55,942 bases of DNA from CALAGJ01 sp964293305 (GCA_964293305.1 CAXYYO010000022.1:1-55942); one strand, 5' to 3'. Numbered from the stretch's first letter, positions 1 to 8,602 are shown. A program made the numbers and translations. Notes: generated from the letters alone by a model not told the origin.

Positions 1-100
1 ATTTGAGATAACTTAACTGATGCAAACAACCCACAATAATTAAACGTAGGAATCCCTTAATCATAAAAATCATTGTTCAGACAATTGCCTTTTACCTACC

Positions 101-197
101 CGTCATTGCGAGGAGGCAGGACGAAGCAAACTCTATCAACAATCAGGCAGATACAACTCACTACAAGGGATTGCTTCCTCCTACATCGTCGCAATGA
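101..197. repeat. MITE-like imperfect inverted repeat
   Basis: The left arm (101-128) reads CGTCATTGCGAGGAGGCAGG and continues GACGAAGC. The right arm (170-197) is its imperfect reverse complement and ends TCGTCGCAATGA. The arms are about 28 bp and enclose about 41 bp. Repeats with CGTCATTGCGAGG...GAAGCAAT ends are a familiar interspersed type in Bacteroidota and some other genomes. That it is a non-autonomous mobile repeat is inference; no transposase is nearby. Confidence 0.65.
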
Positions 198-239
198 AGT
201 TTTTTTATATGCTTCGACCGTTTCAAAATTTAGATTGTA

Positions 240-268
240 TAAAAAAAGTCCCGTTTAAAAACGAGACT
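240..268 (-). terminator. Rho-independent terminator of the twin-peptide unit
   Basis: Read on the minus strand, a 10-bp stem with one mismatch (AGTCTCGTTT pairing with AAACGGGACT) and a 2-nt loop is followed directly by a run of seven T. It lies 30 bp past the stop of the second 28-aa peptide, so it closes the PadR-PspC-peptide transcription unit. Confidence 0.75.
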
Positions 269-298
269 TCACAAAACCAACTTGCACCTGAGAAATTT

Positions 299-385
299 TT
301 ATGCAGCATGCACCAAAATAGTATTGTTCTGCTTCACAGATAAGACAGCAAGTCTTACTAATGTGCTTACAAATTTTCCTTTCAT
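299..385 (-). CDS. 28-aa peptide, copy B (tandem paralogue)
   Basis: This is a 28-codon frame (ATG at 385, TAA at 299-301) on the minus strand. The product begins MKGKFVST, continues LVRLAVLSVKQ and ends LVHAA. It shares 14 of 28 positions with copy A (450-536): MKGKF, T8, R11, A13, LS15-16, KQ18-19 and the final AA. Most other differences are I/V, I/L or T/S. The nucleotide differences fall largely at third positions, which points to selection on the peptide. It has a basic N-terminus and a hydrophobic middle, and resembles a short amphipathic or membrane-associating peptide. No function is recognised. It lies 64 bp past copy A and is followed by a terminator. Confidence 0.65.
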   Translation of the reverse strand: MKGKFVSTLVRLAVLSVKQNNTILVHAA

Positions 386-449
386 TACTTAATTTTTTCT
401 TTGTTACTAAAATTCTTCTAATTCATTTTTTACACGTTTGTGCTTATTT

Positions 450-536
450 TTAAGCAGCTTGTAGGCTCAAGTTTTGCTGTTGCTTTATAGATAAAGCGGC
501 AATCCTGATTGACGTGGTTATAAATTTACCTTTCAT
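450..536 (-). CDS. 28-aa peptide, copy A (tandem paralogue)
   Basis: This is a 28-codon minus-strand frame (ATG at 536, TAA at 450-452) starting 92 bp after the stop of the PspC gene. The product begins MKGKFITT, continues SIRIAALSIKQQQ and ends LQAA. It is the same length as copy B and half identical to it, with the MKGKF start, the LS-x-KQ core and the AA end kept. No Shine-Dalgarno is visible, as is usual in this phylum. A hairpin (578-609) separates it from the PspC gene, so it may be made by read-through or from its own promoter. The family is not recognised and the function is unknown. Existence is supported by the paired conservation, not by homology to a named family. Confidence 0.65.
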   Translation of the reverse strand: MKGKFITTSIRIAALSIKQQQNLSLQAA

Positions 537-577
537 TGTTCTACTTTTATGTTTGTATAATTGTTTTGCTTTTTATA

Positions 578-609
578 AGAACCCCATCCTGTTGCCAGAA
601 CAGGGTTCT
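578..609 (-). terminator. Hairpin between the PspC gene and the peptides
   Basis: AGAAC pairs with GTTCT and CCTGTT with AACAGG, with a five-base bulge (CCCAT) and a five-base loop. On the minus strand the following bases (TATAAAAAGC) form only a weak tail, so this looks more like a partial terminator or processing hairpin than a full stop. Confidence 0.45.
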
Positions 610-628
610 ATTTCCAACCTAACCAACT

Positions 629-2875
629 TTAAATACTAAATCTTCTTGCTATTTCTGAGATTTGTATGTTAGTTTCTTTTTTGATATTGATACGAGTAGG
701 TACCAGATCTTTTTTGATATCTTTTAGTTTTATAGAAGTGGGCTTATACTGGTATCCACTATCGGTTGAATTTTTATTTTCATACCTACGCAGTATTTCT
801 TCCAGCTTCTTTTGCTCGTCTTTTAGATCTTGAAGTTTCTCTTTTTTTTCTGATTCATTTTGCTCCAATTCTTCTTCAATATTTCTATTAATCCTTTCTA
901 ATTCAGCTTTTGCTTCATCTATGGTAATGTTAATATCAACATCTATATCATCATTATCATTTTCCCATCTCAATTTGAAGGCTTCTTTTTCATCAGCAGG
1001 CTTTAATCCTTCAGTAGTCATAATATATTCTATGCCTCTTTCATAATCATAAGCATCTCTATCTTCTCTCCAAAACCAGTCATTGTTATCACCAACAAAT
1101 TCGAAGTTTGAGTTTACAAAAGCATCATCATCAATATAAATTCTTTTACCAACCGGTACTGCTATTGTTACAATAACTGACTGGTTTCTGAATTTATTCT
1201 GTTTGTTGATGGCAATACCCTTATCCAGCAGAAGAGCAGTATCATCTTGCACAATATTGAATTTAAATTTATCTGCTATACTGTTTGCTGCTGCAGTGCT
1301 TGGACCATTACAGAGTTTTACCATTTTAACTTGGAAACTATCGGTTAAAGATTTTACAATACGCATCCTGATATTTGGAACATAAACGGTATCCCCATCT
1401 ATGGTCTCGAAAGGCTCAATATGAAACCAATTATTGTTGCTATAATATTCATAAGTACCATTTGTCTTTATTTCAAGTTTATTCACTCCGGGTTTTGCTA
1501 TTGCTATTGATTGCTCCTTGGCATTATTATGACCTTTAAATTCATTTACCATTGAAGTAATAAGTCCAATTAGACTAAACCAACCTGCTATCCATAGTGC
1601 AATAAAAGTGAAAGTAATAACGCTGCTGTTTGATTTTGCTTTAGTAAGTCTCCTAATTACCCATACAATTATTCCTACAACCGGTACCCATACAAAAAAT
1701 ATAAGTGTACCCCAGGCAAATATGCTTTGCCATCCTTCGTTTAGTAAGAATTCTTTAAAGGGGATAAGACTTGTACCGGCTACACCCAATCCAAATAATG
1801 CACTCAGTACAGATATAAGAACTACAGCCAAAATAAAGTAAGAAACTATTTTGAAGAACATGGCAATGATATCTCCGATAGTACTTCCACTGCGCCTAGC
1901 TGCACCAGATACATCTCCGCTAATTTGTTTTCCTTTTTCTGTAATTGTTTGTCCCATTTCAGCACTTACTTTGCCTACACGCTGACCCACTCCTTTCATT
2001 TCTTCGGAGATGGTATTGCGTATATTGTTTAAGTCAACTTTTTCGCCCTTCATTTCTAATTTATCAGAAGTGCTTACTGCCTCCGGCAATACAAGCCATA
2101 AAATGATATAGATAAATGTAGAACCTGGACTGAAAGTTAAAGATGCCAGATGTGGAAAAGACCATGGCCCAAAATCATTCCAACTAAATGCAAATGATAA
2201 AAATGGTATCAGAAACAATACTCTGGGTATCCACACATTTACTCCAAAATAGTAGGCCAATCCACTACATACTCCACCTATGTATTTACTTTCTGTATCC
2301 CGTAGTAATCTTTTACGAGGTGAACCTATTTGTTGTGTAGCGGTACTAGGTACAGCCAACCAAATGATTACGTATGCAAGGAATCCTATACCCGCTCCAA
2401 AAAATGCTGCTAAAAATATAATGCGCATTATAGTTGGATCGATGTTGAAATAGTTTGCTAATCCGCCACACACACCACCAATTATTTTATTATTTTCATC
2501 TCTAAATAATTTACGTGTGCCACTTGTATTGTGCTGTGCTGATGTAGCACCTTGCTTACTGCCAGTTTCACCTTCTGACTGATCAGATAATTTGTTTTGG
2601 ACTTTTGCTTCATCGTCTTCAAAATCTTCTGGTCTGCCAATACTTGCTATTACAGCATTTACATTATCATTAGTAATACAAGTAGTGCCTTTTTTTAATA
2701 CCTCACTAAATAATTCGGCAATACGGCTTTCTATATCATTGATGATTTCATCCTTCCCTTCTTCATTTGAGAAAAAGCGGCGAAGGCTGTCGATATATTG
2801 TTGTAATGACATATAGGCATCCTCTTCTATGGGTGTAACCCTGCCTTGAAAGTTTATGTTTATTACCTTTTTCAT
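629..2875 (-). CDS. PspC-domain membrane protein with two PspC modules
   Basis: This 748-aa protein has a soluble N-terminal segment (about 1-95, starting MKKVININFQG) and then two PspC modules. The first is at about 121-177 (IIGGVCGGLANYF, then a hydrophobic helix ending IIWLAVP). The second is at about 187-266 (YIGGVCSGLAYYFG, ending ILWLVLPEA). Three further membrane segments follow, then a large soluble domain, a charged coiled coil (about 665-710, rich in E/K) and a basic tail. PspC proteins are inner-membrane sensors of envelope stress in the phage-shock system; the role of this large Bacteroidota form is not established. It starts 2 bp after the PadR gene ends, so the two are co-transcribed. 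Two 28-aa peptide genes follow. Confidence 0.88.
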   Translation of the reverse strand: MKKVININFQGRVTPIEEDAYMSLQQYIDSLRRFFSNEEGKDEIINDIESRIAELFSEVLKKGTTCITNDNVNAVIASIGRPEDFEDDEAKVQNKLSDQSEGETGSKQGATSAQHNTSGTRKLFRDENNKIIGGVCGGLANYFNIDPTIMRIIFLAAFFGAGIGFLAYVIIWLAVPSTATQQIGSPRKRLLRDTESKYIGGVCSGLAYYFGVNVWIPRVLFLIPFLSFAFSWNDFGPWSFPHLASLTFSPGSTFIYIILWLVLPEAVSTSDKLEMKGEKVDLNNIRNTISEEMKGVGQRVGKVSAEMGQTITEKGKQISGDVSGAARRSGSTIGDIIAMFFKIVSYFILAVVLISVLSALFGLGVAGTSLIPFKEFLLNEGWQSIFAWGTLIFFVWVPVVGIIVWVIRRLTKAKSNSSVITFTFIALWIAGWFSLIGLITSMVNEFKGHNNAKEQSIAIAKPGVNKLEIKTNGTYEYYSNNNWFHIEPFETIDGDTVYVPNIRMRIVKSLTDSFQVKMVKLCNGPSTAAANSIADKFKFNIVQDDTALLLDKGIAINKQNKFRNQSVIVTIAVPVGKRIYIDDDAFVNSNFEFVGDNNDWFWREDRDAYDYERGIEYIMTTEGLKPADEKEAFKLRWENDNDDIDVDINITIDEAKAELERINRNIEEELEQNESEKKEKLQDLKDEQKKLEEILRRYENKNSTDSGYQYKPTSIKLKDIKKDLVPTRINIKKETNIQISEIARRFSI

Positions 2876-2877
2876 CT

Positions 2878-3279
2878 TTATAAATTTATTTGGTCTGTGT
2901 TGGAAATAGTTGTTGCTTCTTGATGCTGGATTGTTTCTGTGGCTTCGTTTGATTTATGTGCCGTAAGTGCTATTACTGCATCGGCCAGTTCATTCCAGGT
3001 CAACTCCAATTCGTGGTAAAAGGCAAGCCCTTTTTCAGTCATAGAGAAATATTTGCGAGGAGGCCCACTGTTACTTTCTACCCATCTATAAGTTAAGTAG
3101 CTGGCATTTTTTAACCTTGTAAGCAATGGATAAAGCGTACCCTCAAGAATATTGAGGTTAGCTTTTTTCATTTGTTCTACAATATCACTCGGGTAAACCT
3201 CACCCTGGCGAATAATAGACAAAATGCAAAACTCTAGCACTCCTTTCCGCATCTGGCTTTGTGTGTTCTGAATGTCCAT
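2878..3279 (-). CDS. PadR-family transcriptional regulator
   Basis: This 133-aa protein carries the winged-helix PadR fold at about 8-85. Seen motifs include KGVLEFCILSII, the wing region LEGTLYPLLTRLKNASYLTY, and GPPRKYFSMTEKG, which is typical of PadR proteins. The C-terminal 30 residues are polar and specific to this protein. PadR-like proteins bind palindromic operators and repress the adjacent operon, often including their own gene. Here the gene heads an operon with the PspC protein (2-bp spacing), and a palindrome (3471-3493) lies just upstream of a -7 box, consistent with autorepression. The inducing signal cannot be told from sequence. Confidence 0.92.
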   Translation of the reverse strand: MDIQNTQSQMRKGVLEFCILSIIRQGEVYPSDIVEQMKKANLNILEGTLYPLLTRLKNASYLTYRWVESNSGPPRKYFSMTEKGLAFYHELELTWNELADAVIALTAHKSNEATETIQHQEATTISNTDQINL

Positions 3280-3892
3280 TTTTGATTTTTTTTGAGCTTT
3301 TGGCCCTGTTTACTAAAATTGTTTCTTTTTAAAAGAGCGATAACTATTGCTGTGTTTCTTTATTCATCTTATTTACTTGTATCATCATACTCTTCTCCAT
3401 CTTATCGCTCTTTCTTATTACTCTTATGTTTTATCATTAACCTGACATTGCAAAGATAAGGGTGTAAAATGGTATTGTGCATCACATAGTACCAACTTTA
3501 TTTTAGTAGCTATTATAACTCATTAATAAGTTATACAATAATGTATTGATAATCAATTGATTAGTAATAAAATATAATTTTAAAGAAAACTTATAATGTG
3601 ATGAACGGCCAAATAGAGGGATGAATATGTTTTCTTTGAAACCTGAATACCGGAAAGAGAACATAAAAAATTACATTCGGATGACATGATATTAAGTGCT
3701 GGTAACAGCTACTAGGTTTCTCCCTAGGTTCAAATCTGGGTTAATTTGTTCAAGGCAAATACAAATTGCCTGCCTTGAATGCCTTTTGTTCTTTTATTTG
3801 AATTATATCAAGATAGAGGGCTTCAAAAAGAATGGGTTAAATTATTACGGAAACAAAGAGGAAGTTTTTTGAGCAATAATTGTACGGAGCAA
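3280..3892. other. Intergenic region upstream of padR
   Basis: Besides the padR promoter/operator the region contains a perfect 9-bp inverted repeat (TTCAAGGCA at 3749-3757 with TGCCTTGAA at 3771-3779) followed by a T-rich stretch on the plus strand, which could be a weak terminator. No supported gene is seen; the rest is AT-rich without clear structure. Confidence 0.4.
3451..3493 (-). promoter_or_regulatory. Probable padR-pspC promoter with PadR operator
   Basis: On the minus strand TATCTTTG (3451-3458) matches the Bacteroidota -7 consensus TAnnTTTG exactly. An imperfect palindrome, GGTATTGTG-N5-CATAGTACC (3471-3493, seven of nine arm positions paired), sits where the -33 region would be. 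Palindromes with GTG/CAT-type arms are usual PadR sites. A bound repressor here would block the promoter. The operator assignment is inference. Confidence 0.5.
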
Positions 3893-4318
3893 TTACAATT
3901 TCTTTTCTTCCCTTGAGAATATTTTACCAACAATTTTCCATCCTTTGTCCGTTTTGAGCAGGCTCATAATATCATGTAGAAAAAAACCAGGATACTCAAT
4001 TGTGATTTTAGCTACTGCTGCTTTTCCATAAACCTCTACGGATTCTATAGAAGTTTTTCTTTCCTGCTTTTTGCCTGAATTTTTCATTCTGGCAGTAAAG
4101 TCTTTTAAAGAAACTATTTGTACAGTATCATTTCGCATAAAGAGCATTTGACCTTCTGGATAAAATGCTTTTGAAAAAAGTATGCTATCTCCATTTGTAC
4201 CTCCGTCAATATAGTAATTACAAACAACTTTTATTGCATCTATTTCATGATTTTCTGATTGTGCATGTGCTGCTACAAGGAAAGTACAGCAAATAAATAT
4301 TGAAAATAGTCTTCGCAT
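3893..4318 (-). CDS. Secreted NTF2-like (putative lumazine-binding) protein
   Basis: This is a 141-aa protein from the ATG at 4318. An upstream in-frame ATG at 4357 adds 13 residues that would spoil the signal peptide, so the inner start (MRRLFSIFICC) is preferred. The signal peptide ends near AHAQ. The mature part has the NTF2-like layout of the putative lumazine-binding family (Lumazine_bd_2): a start like AIKVVCNYYIDGG, a central LKDF segment, then strands ending WKIVGKIF. Such proteins are small periplasmic cone-shaped domains; ligand and role are unknown for this branch. The gene stands alone between non-coding stretches. Confidence 0.7.
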   Translation of the reverse strand: MRRLFSIFICCTFLVAAHAQSENHEIDAIKVVCNYYIDGGTNGDSILFSKAFYPEGQMLFMRNDTVQIVSLKDFTARMKNSGKKQERKTSIESVEVYGKAAVAKITIEYPGFFLHDIMSLLKTDKGWKIVGKIFSREEKKL

Positions 4319-4468
4319 TTTGTAATATGTTTCTGTAAAGCAACAAAAAGAATTCATTAAAAATGAGATTAATTTATGAGTGGCAGCCCTGCTGAATCAA
4401 AAAAGTATTTGACTTGCTATGAACACCATTTGGCGAAGCCAAAATAAAAAATCCAAATGATTTTGACA

Positions 4469-4630
4469 TCACCGCTTCAAACCCGAAAGCCCGCTAATTA
4501 GTAGACCTAATACCAAACCCATCAGTAATCCTGCTTTTACATTCTTTATCAGAAAGCCAAGTAAAATACCAATAATGATGAGAAAGCCAATGCTTACACG
4601 TCGTCTGCTTTTTCCTTTTTCTACTGCCAT
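4469..4630 (-). CDS. 53-aa membrane protein overlapping the PIG-L gene
   Basis: This short minus-strand gene has its ATG (4628-4630) overlapping the stop codon of the PIG-L gene as TAATG, a classic arrangement for translational coupling. The product starts MAVEKGKSRRRVSIG, so it has a strongly basic N-terminus, followed by one or two hydrophobic segments (IIIGILLGFLI and GLLMGLVLGLLISG) separated by a short NVKA turn. It looks like a small inner-membrane hairpin protein with glycine-rich helices. No family is recognised. The overlap suggests a role tied to the deacetylase, but this is inference. Confidence 0.7.
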   Translation of the reverse strand: MAVEKGKSRRRVSIGFLIIIGILLGFLIKNVKAGLLMGLVLGLLISGLSGLKR

Positions 4631-7110
4631 TATTTTTTATTGGTGGATAGCGCAATTAAGTTTGCCATTAAACGATATGCTCCGGTTACGCCAGCTGGTA
4701 GTTCCCTAAAGAATACTAAACCTGTATATACAAAATTACCCTTTCCATAAGGAGCTATTATTAGGCTTCCATTAGATGCAGATTCATTTGCATCATGCAT
4801 GCTAATTGGTGCTGCATAATTACTATCTATTTTTTCTGCCTGATATACGCTACGCTCCTGTACCCACCCTTCAAAATCCGACGTTGAAATTTTGTTGGGC
4901 CATTGAAAAGCGGGATGATTAGGCAGTATTATTTCCACAGCTGCCTGCTCATCTGTAACTCTTGTACGGCTAATGGTAAATGGATATGGCCCAATTTTAT
5001 TGGTAACAGAGCTAATGAAATTACTGGTATTGTATTGCACAATATAGGTGCCTCCTTGTTTTATATAATCCATCAATATATCATACTTACCATCTATCCA
5101 GTCATGTATATTATATGCTCTTATGCCTGCAAGTACAGCATCGAATTGTTTAAGCTGCTCCACTGTTATATCTTTTTCAGATAATAATGTTACTGTAAAA
5201 CCCATTTGCTGTAAAGCCTGTGGTACTTTATCTCCGGCACCGGTTATGTAACCAATATGCTTACCGGTGGTTTTTAAATCAAATTTTTCAATAGTTGCTT
5301 TGGCGGGTTTGTAATAAAGGATATTTGGTATGTGATCATATTTTATACTCCGCTCTGTTTGTAATGGCTTTTCATTAATATTCAATTGCAATGTTGATTT
5401 ATCATTCACCGAAGGTGCAGATACTACAAACTGTTTTTCAAGAGGCTTTATAGCATTCATACTATCAATGCTTGTATTGCCGATTATTTTCCAACCTGTA
5501 TTTGTTTGGGTAGATACAGTAAATGATGGATATTTTTTCTTTGCTTTTAGATTAAAATGAACCAACTTTTCCTGGGTGCCATTAAACACAAATACATCAT
5601 TGTCTAGTGTGGCAGCTATTGGTGCCGCTACTCGTAAAGGTTGATACAATTCTCCTTTTACATCATCAGTATATTTATAGTAAACCGGCTTTTCAATACT
5701 AAGATTGATGCCATTTATTTCAAACTGAAAGTTAACTGAATAGGCTGCTTTATTTTGTGGTAAACCAATTTGTAGCTGATTTTTTATGTTGAAGTGTCCT
5801 TTCTCTAGCGGCTCTTCTAACCAATAAGGTTGAGAAATCCTTTCATCAAATGGCACAATGAAGGAACGGGAAATATTGACATTTGTATTTTGAGATAGCG
5901 TTAAATTAAATGTGCTATCAAAGCTGCGCATTTGAATATGATGCAAAACAACATTCGCTTTATTGCGTAGCGTAATCAAAAACTTTGTTTCAAAATTTGT
6001 GCCCGGTACTGCATATTCATTGGTAGTTGTAGCTTCAGCAAGTAAACCACTACACTGCATAATGAGATCTTTTACTTCATCTAATTTTTTTTGCTGCCAA
6101 TAAGATAAAGGTTGTTTTTCTATTTGCTGATAAATTTCAGTTAACTCATTCAGGCTATTTTCAGGATGTTGAAAATCATAATGAGCAATTAGGTTATTTA
6201 TGGCAAATTCAATTGGAGCGGCATTCATCCTACTCCAGCTGGTACTAATACCATTCATCAAATCATTTGTAAGGCTATCTCCTGCTAAATGGGTGAAATA
6301 TTCTAACTGACTTCCTCTTTGACGTGGTACACCAAACCCCTGACTTTTATGTTGACTTCTACTTTCACTGGCTATTTCTCCATAACCCTTTCCAAGTAAG
6401 GGGTTAAATAAGCCAACATCTATTTTAAATTGTTGTTGATTGGTGGTATTGGTGGTGCCAAAATTGAAAGTGTTCCAGAGGATGCGTTTTGCCTGCCAGG
6501 TAGAGACACCATACTGAAATTGTTCCGGAAATTTTGTTTGATCTGCTGCAGCAGAAAATGCTTCTACGGCAAGAATATTTGATGCCTGGTGGTGCCCATG
6601 TCCAGCTCTTTCGTCACCAGGAAAACGGGTAATGATGATGTCTGGTTGATACTTTCTAATCAGCCATACAATATCAGATAAAACTTTATCATGGTTCCAT
6701 GTTTTGATGGCTTCATCGGATGTTTTACAAAACCCAAAATCATAAGCACTCGAAAAGAATTGTTCAGCACCATCTATACGCCTTGCAGCTAGAAGCTCCT
6801 GTGTACGAATAAGCCCTAGCTCTATGCCTTGCTCATCTCCTATCAAATTTTGTCCACCATCTCCACGTGTTAAACTAAGGTATGCAGTGCGATATAATTT
6901 CTCATTTGCAAGATATGCCAATAATCGAGTGTTTTCATCGTCAGGATGTGCCGCCACATATAGTACACTACCCAGCACATTGAGTTTTTTCATCTGCTGA
7001 TAAATTACTGCACTATTATTATACTGTGGCACCTGTGCCCAAACTGTAATAAAAAGAAAATTAAAAAGGGCAAGAATGAAAAAACGTTGTTTACAAAATA
7101 ATCTTAGCAT
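4630..7110 (-). CDS. PIG-L (LmbE-like) family deacetylase with C-terminal GATase-like domain
   Basis: This 826-aa secreted protein is taken from the ATG at 7110 (MLRLFCKQRF..., signal peptide ending VWAQ). The longer frame from 7191 is unlikely because a near-consensus -7 box (TATCTTCG, about 7129-7136) lies inside it. The PIG-L/LmbE fold has the zinc motif AHPDDE (about 54-59), the following TRGDGGQN, and the third ligand region HGHH. Family members remove N-acetyl or related groups from sugars using a divalent metal. A long middle region is beta-rich. The last roughly 200 residues (IGYITGAGDKVP ... GGTYIVQYN ... GKGNFVYTG) resemble a class I glutamine amidotransferase/ThuA-like domain. Substrate unknown; probably an envelope or extracellular glycan. 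Confidence 0.85.
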   Translation of the reverse strand: MLRLFCKQRFFILALFNFLFITVWAQVPQYNNSAVIYQQMKKLNVLGSVLYVAAHPDDENTRLLAYLANEKLYRTAYLSLTRGDGGQNLIGDEQGIELGLIRTQELLAARRIDGAEQFFSSAYDFGFCKTSDEAIKTWNHDKVLSDIVWLIRKYQPDIIITRFPGDERAGHGHHQASNILAVEAFSAAADQTKFPEQFQYGVSTWQAKRILWNTFNFGTTNTTNQQQFKIDVGLFNPLLGKGYGEIASESRSQHKSQGFGVPRQRGSQLEYFTHLAGDSLTNDLMNGISTSWSRMNAAPIEFAINNLIAHYDFQHPENSLNELTEIYQQIEKQPLSYWQQKKLDEVKDLIMQCSGLLAEATTTNEYAVPGTNFETKFLITLRNKANVVLHHIQMRSFDSTFNLTLSQNTNVNISRSFIVPFDERISQPYWLEEPLEKGHFNIKNQLQIGLPQNKAAYSVNFQFEINGINLSIEKPVYYKYTDDVKGELYQPLRVAAPIAATLDNDVFVFNGTQEKLVHFNLKAKKKYPSFTVSTQTNTGWKIIGNTSIDSMNAIKPLEKQFVVSAPSVNDKSTLQLNINEKPLQTERSIKYDHIPNILYYKPAKATIEKFDLKTTGKHIGYITGAGDKVPQALQQMGFTVTLLSEKDITVEQLKQFDAVLAGIRAYNIHDWIDGKYDILMDYIKQGGTYIVQYNTSNFISSVTNKIGPYPFTISRTRVTDEQAAVEIILPNHPAFQWPNKISTSDFEGWVQERSVYQAEKIDSNYAAPISMHDANESASNGSLIIAPYGKGNFVYTGLVFFRELPAGVTGAYRLMANLIALSTNKK

Positions 7111-7258
7111 GATTTTTATTTGGGGCCCGAAGATAAGGGCCAATGTTTTTAGTATTAAAATATACACATCAAACGGTTTAAAATAACCCATGGTTTAAAA
7201 ACAAATAGCAAGTGAATGGTTTGCAATATATTAGACTTTTTCAATACAACGATTAAGC

Positions 7259-8602
7259 ATGTCAATAGCAAAACCAAAACTCAGTTTTCGGCAGATTATC
7301 AATATGAATATAGGTTTCTTTGGTATTCAATACAGTTTTGCTTTGCAACAAAATGCTGTAAATCCAATCTATAAATTTCTTGGTGCTGACAATGGAGACT
7401 TGCCCATACTACAAATAGCAGGTCCCATTACTGGTTTACTCATACAACCCATTATTGGGGCCATGAGTGACAGAACTTGGGTTAATGGTCTTGGTCGTAG
7501 AAAACCCTATTTTCTGATTGGTGCAGTACTTTGTAGCCTTTGTTTGTTTATGTTTCCATTTAGCTCATCATTGTGGATGGCAGTAGGATTATTATGGATA
7601 TTAGATGCTGCAAATAATACTGCCATGGAGCCATACCGGGCTTTTGTAGCAGATAAACTTTCTACAGAGCAGCAACCGACTGGATTTTTAGCACAGAGTT
7701 TTTTTACAGGTTTTGGACAAACACTTGCTACTATTTCATTATTTGTTTTTCAATTGGTTCCATTTCTAAAATTGAGTACAGAAAATAATATTCCCTACTG
7801 GGTATATGCTTCGTTTTTCTTTGGAGCTGTTTGTAGTATTGGAAGTGTACTCTGGAGTAATAAAACCACTCCTGAAATACCACCCTCGGATCAGGAGCTT
7901 GCAGCACTAAGAGCAAAGCCATTAAATATTGCTACCCCCTTTCAAGAAATATTTCATGCCATTAGAGATATGCCAACGAATATGTGGAAGCTCTTTTTGG
8001 TTTACCTGTTTCAATGGTTTGCCATGAAATGCTACTGGGATTATAAAGACCTAACCATTGCAGAAAGTATTTTCCAAACCACTGATAGTTCTGCAGCTAA
8101 TGCTGTGTATCAAGAAGCTGTAGGCTGGGGTGGACTGATAAGTGGTTGGACCAATATCATTACATTCTTATCGGCATTTGCATTAGTATGGTTTGCTAGA
8201 AAAAAAGGAGCTAAATGGGTACATGCGGTATGTTTGGTATTGGCAGCATTGGCACTTTTTATTTTCCCACATATCAGCAATAAATATGTTGTTTTTATTC
8301 CACTTATTGGTATGGGTATAGCATGGGCAAGTATGATGGGAGTGCCTTATTTATTAATTGTAAATGATATACCCAAAGAGCGCTATGGTGTTTATATGGG
8401 TATAATAAACATGATGATTGTAATTCCTATGTTGATCTATTCATTAAGTTTTGGAAATATTTTCAATGGCTTATTAGGTAAAGAGCCAACAAATGCAATT
8501 TATTTTGCTGCTGCTTTCTTATTAATTGCAGCATTACTTACACTACGGATTCATTCAAAACCAGTTGATGGAAAAACAACAGTTCAAATAGGAGGACATT
8601 AA
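7259..8602 (+). CDS. SLC45/GPH-type MFS sugar transporter, probably sucrose importer
   Basis: This 447-aa, roughly 12-helix permease has the SLC45/plant-sucrose-transporter signature: GPITGLLIQPIIGAMSDR followed by a GLGRRKPYFLIG loop. These proteins are proton-coupled importers of sucrose or related disaccharides. The next gene starts 5 bp later (a PfkB kinase) and the third is an amylosucrase, so sucrose is the most likely substrate. It is divergent from the PIG-L gene with about 150 bp between starts, which must hold both promoters. Substrate assignment rests on context. Confidence 0.85.
   Translation: MSIAKPKLSFRQIINMNIGFFGIQYSFALQQNAVNPIYKFLGADNGDLPILQIAGPITGLLIQPIIGAMSDRTWVNGLGRRKPYFLIGAVLCSLCLFMFPFSSSLWMAVGLLWILDAANNTAMEPYRAFVADKLSTEQQPTGFLAQSFFTGFGQTLATISLFVFQLVPFLKLSTENNIPYWVYASFFFGAVCSIGSVLWSNKTTPEIPPSDQELAALRAKPLNIATPFQEIFHAIRDMPTNMWKLFLVYLFQWFAMKCYWDYKDLTIAESIFQTTDSSAANAVYQEAVGWGGLISGWTNIITFLSAFALVWFARKKGAKWVHAVCLVLAALALFIFPHISNKYVVFIPLIGMGIAWASMMGVPYLLIVNDIPKERYGVYMGIINMMIVIPMLIYSLSFGNIFNGLLGKEPTNAIYFAAAFLLIAALLTLRIHSKPVDGKTTVQIGGH

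Larger units (their letters stand above)
1..298. other. Intergenic stretch before the twin-peptide genes
   Basis: No credible gene is seen here. The stretch holds a MITE-like inverted repeat (101-197) and the terminator of the minus-strand peptide unit (240-268), both listed separately. An open frame crossing the inverted repeat on the plus strand is explained by the repeat and is not called. Confidence 0.6.

Noticed and set aside
73..258. 61-codon open frame across the inverted repeat at the window start
   Set aside because: Its sequence is accounted for by the MITE-like repeat arms; it has no protein-like composition and the terminator of the minus-strand unit overlaps its end.
3721..3740. 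TAGGTTCAAATCTGGG resembling a tRNA T-arm
   Set aside because: No acceptor, D or anticodon stem can be folded around it; the stem itself does not pair well.
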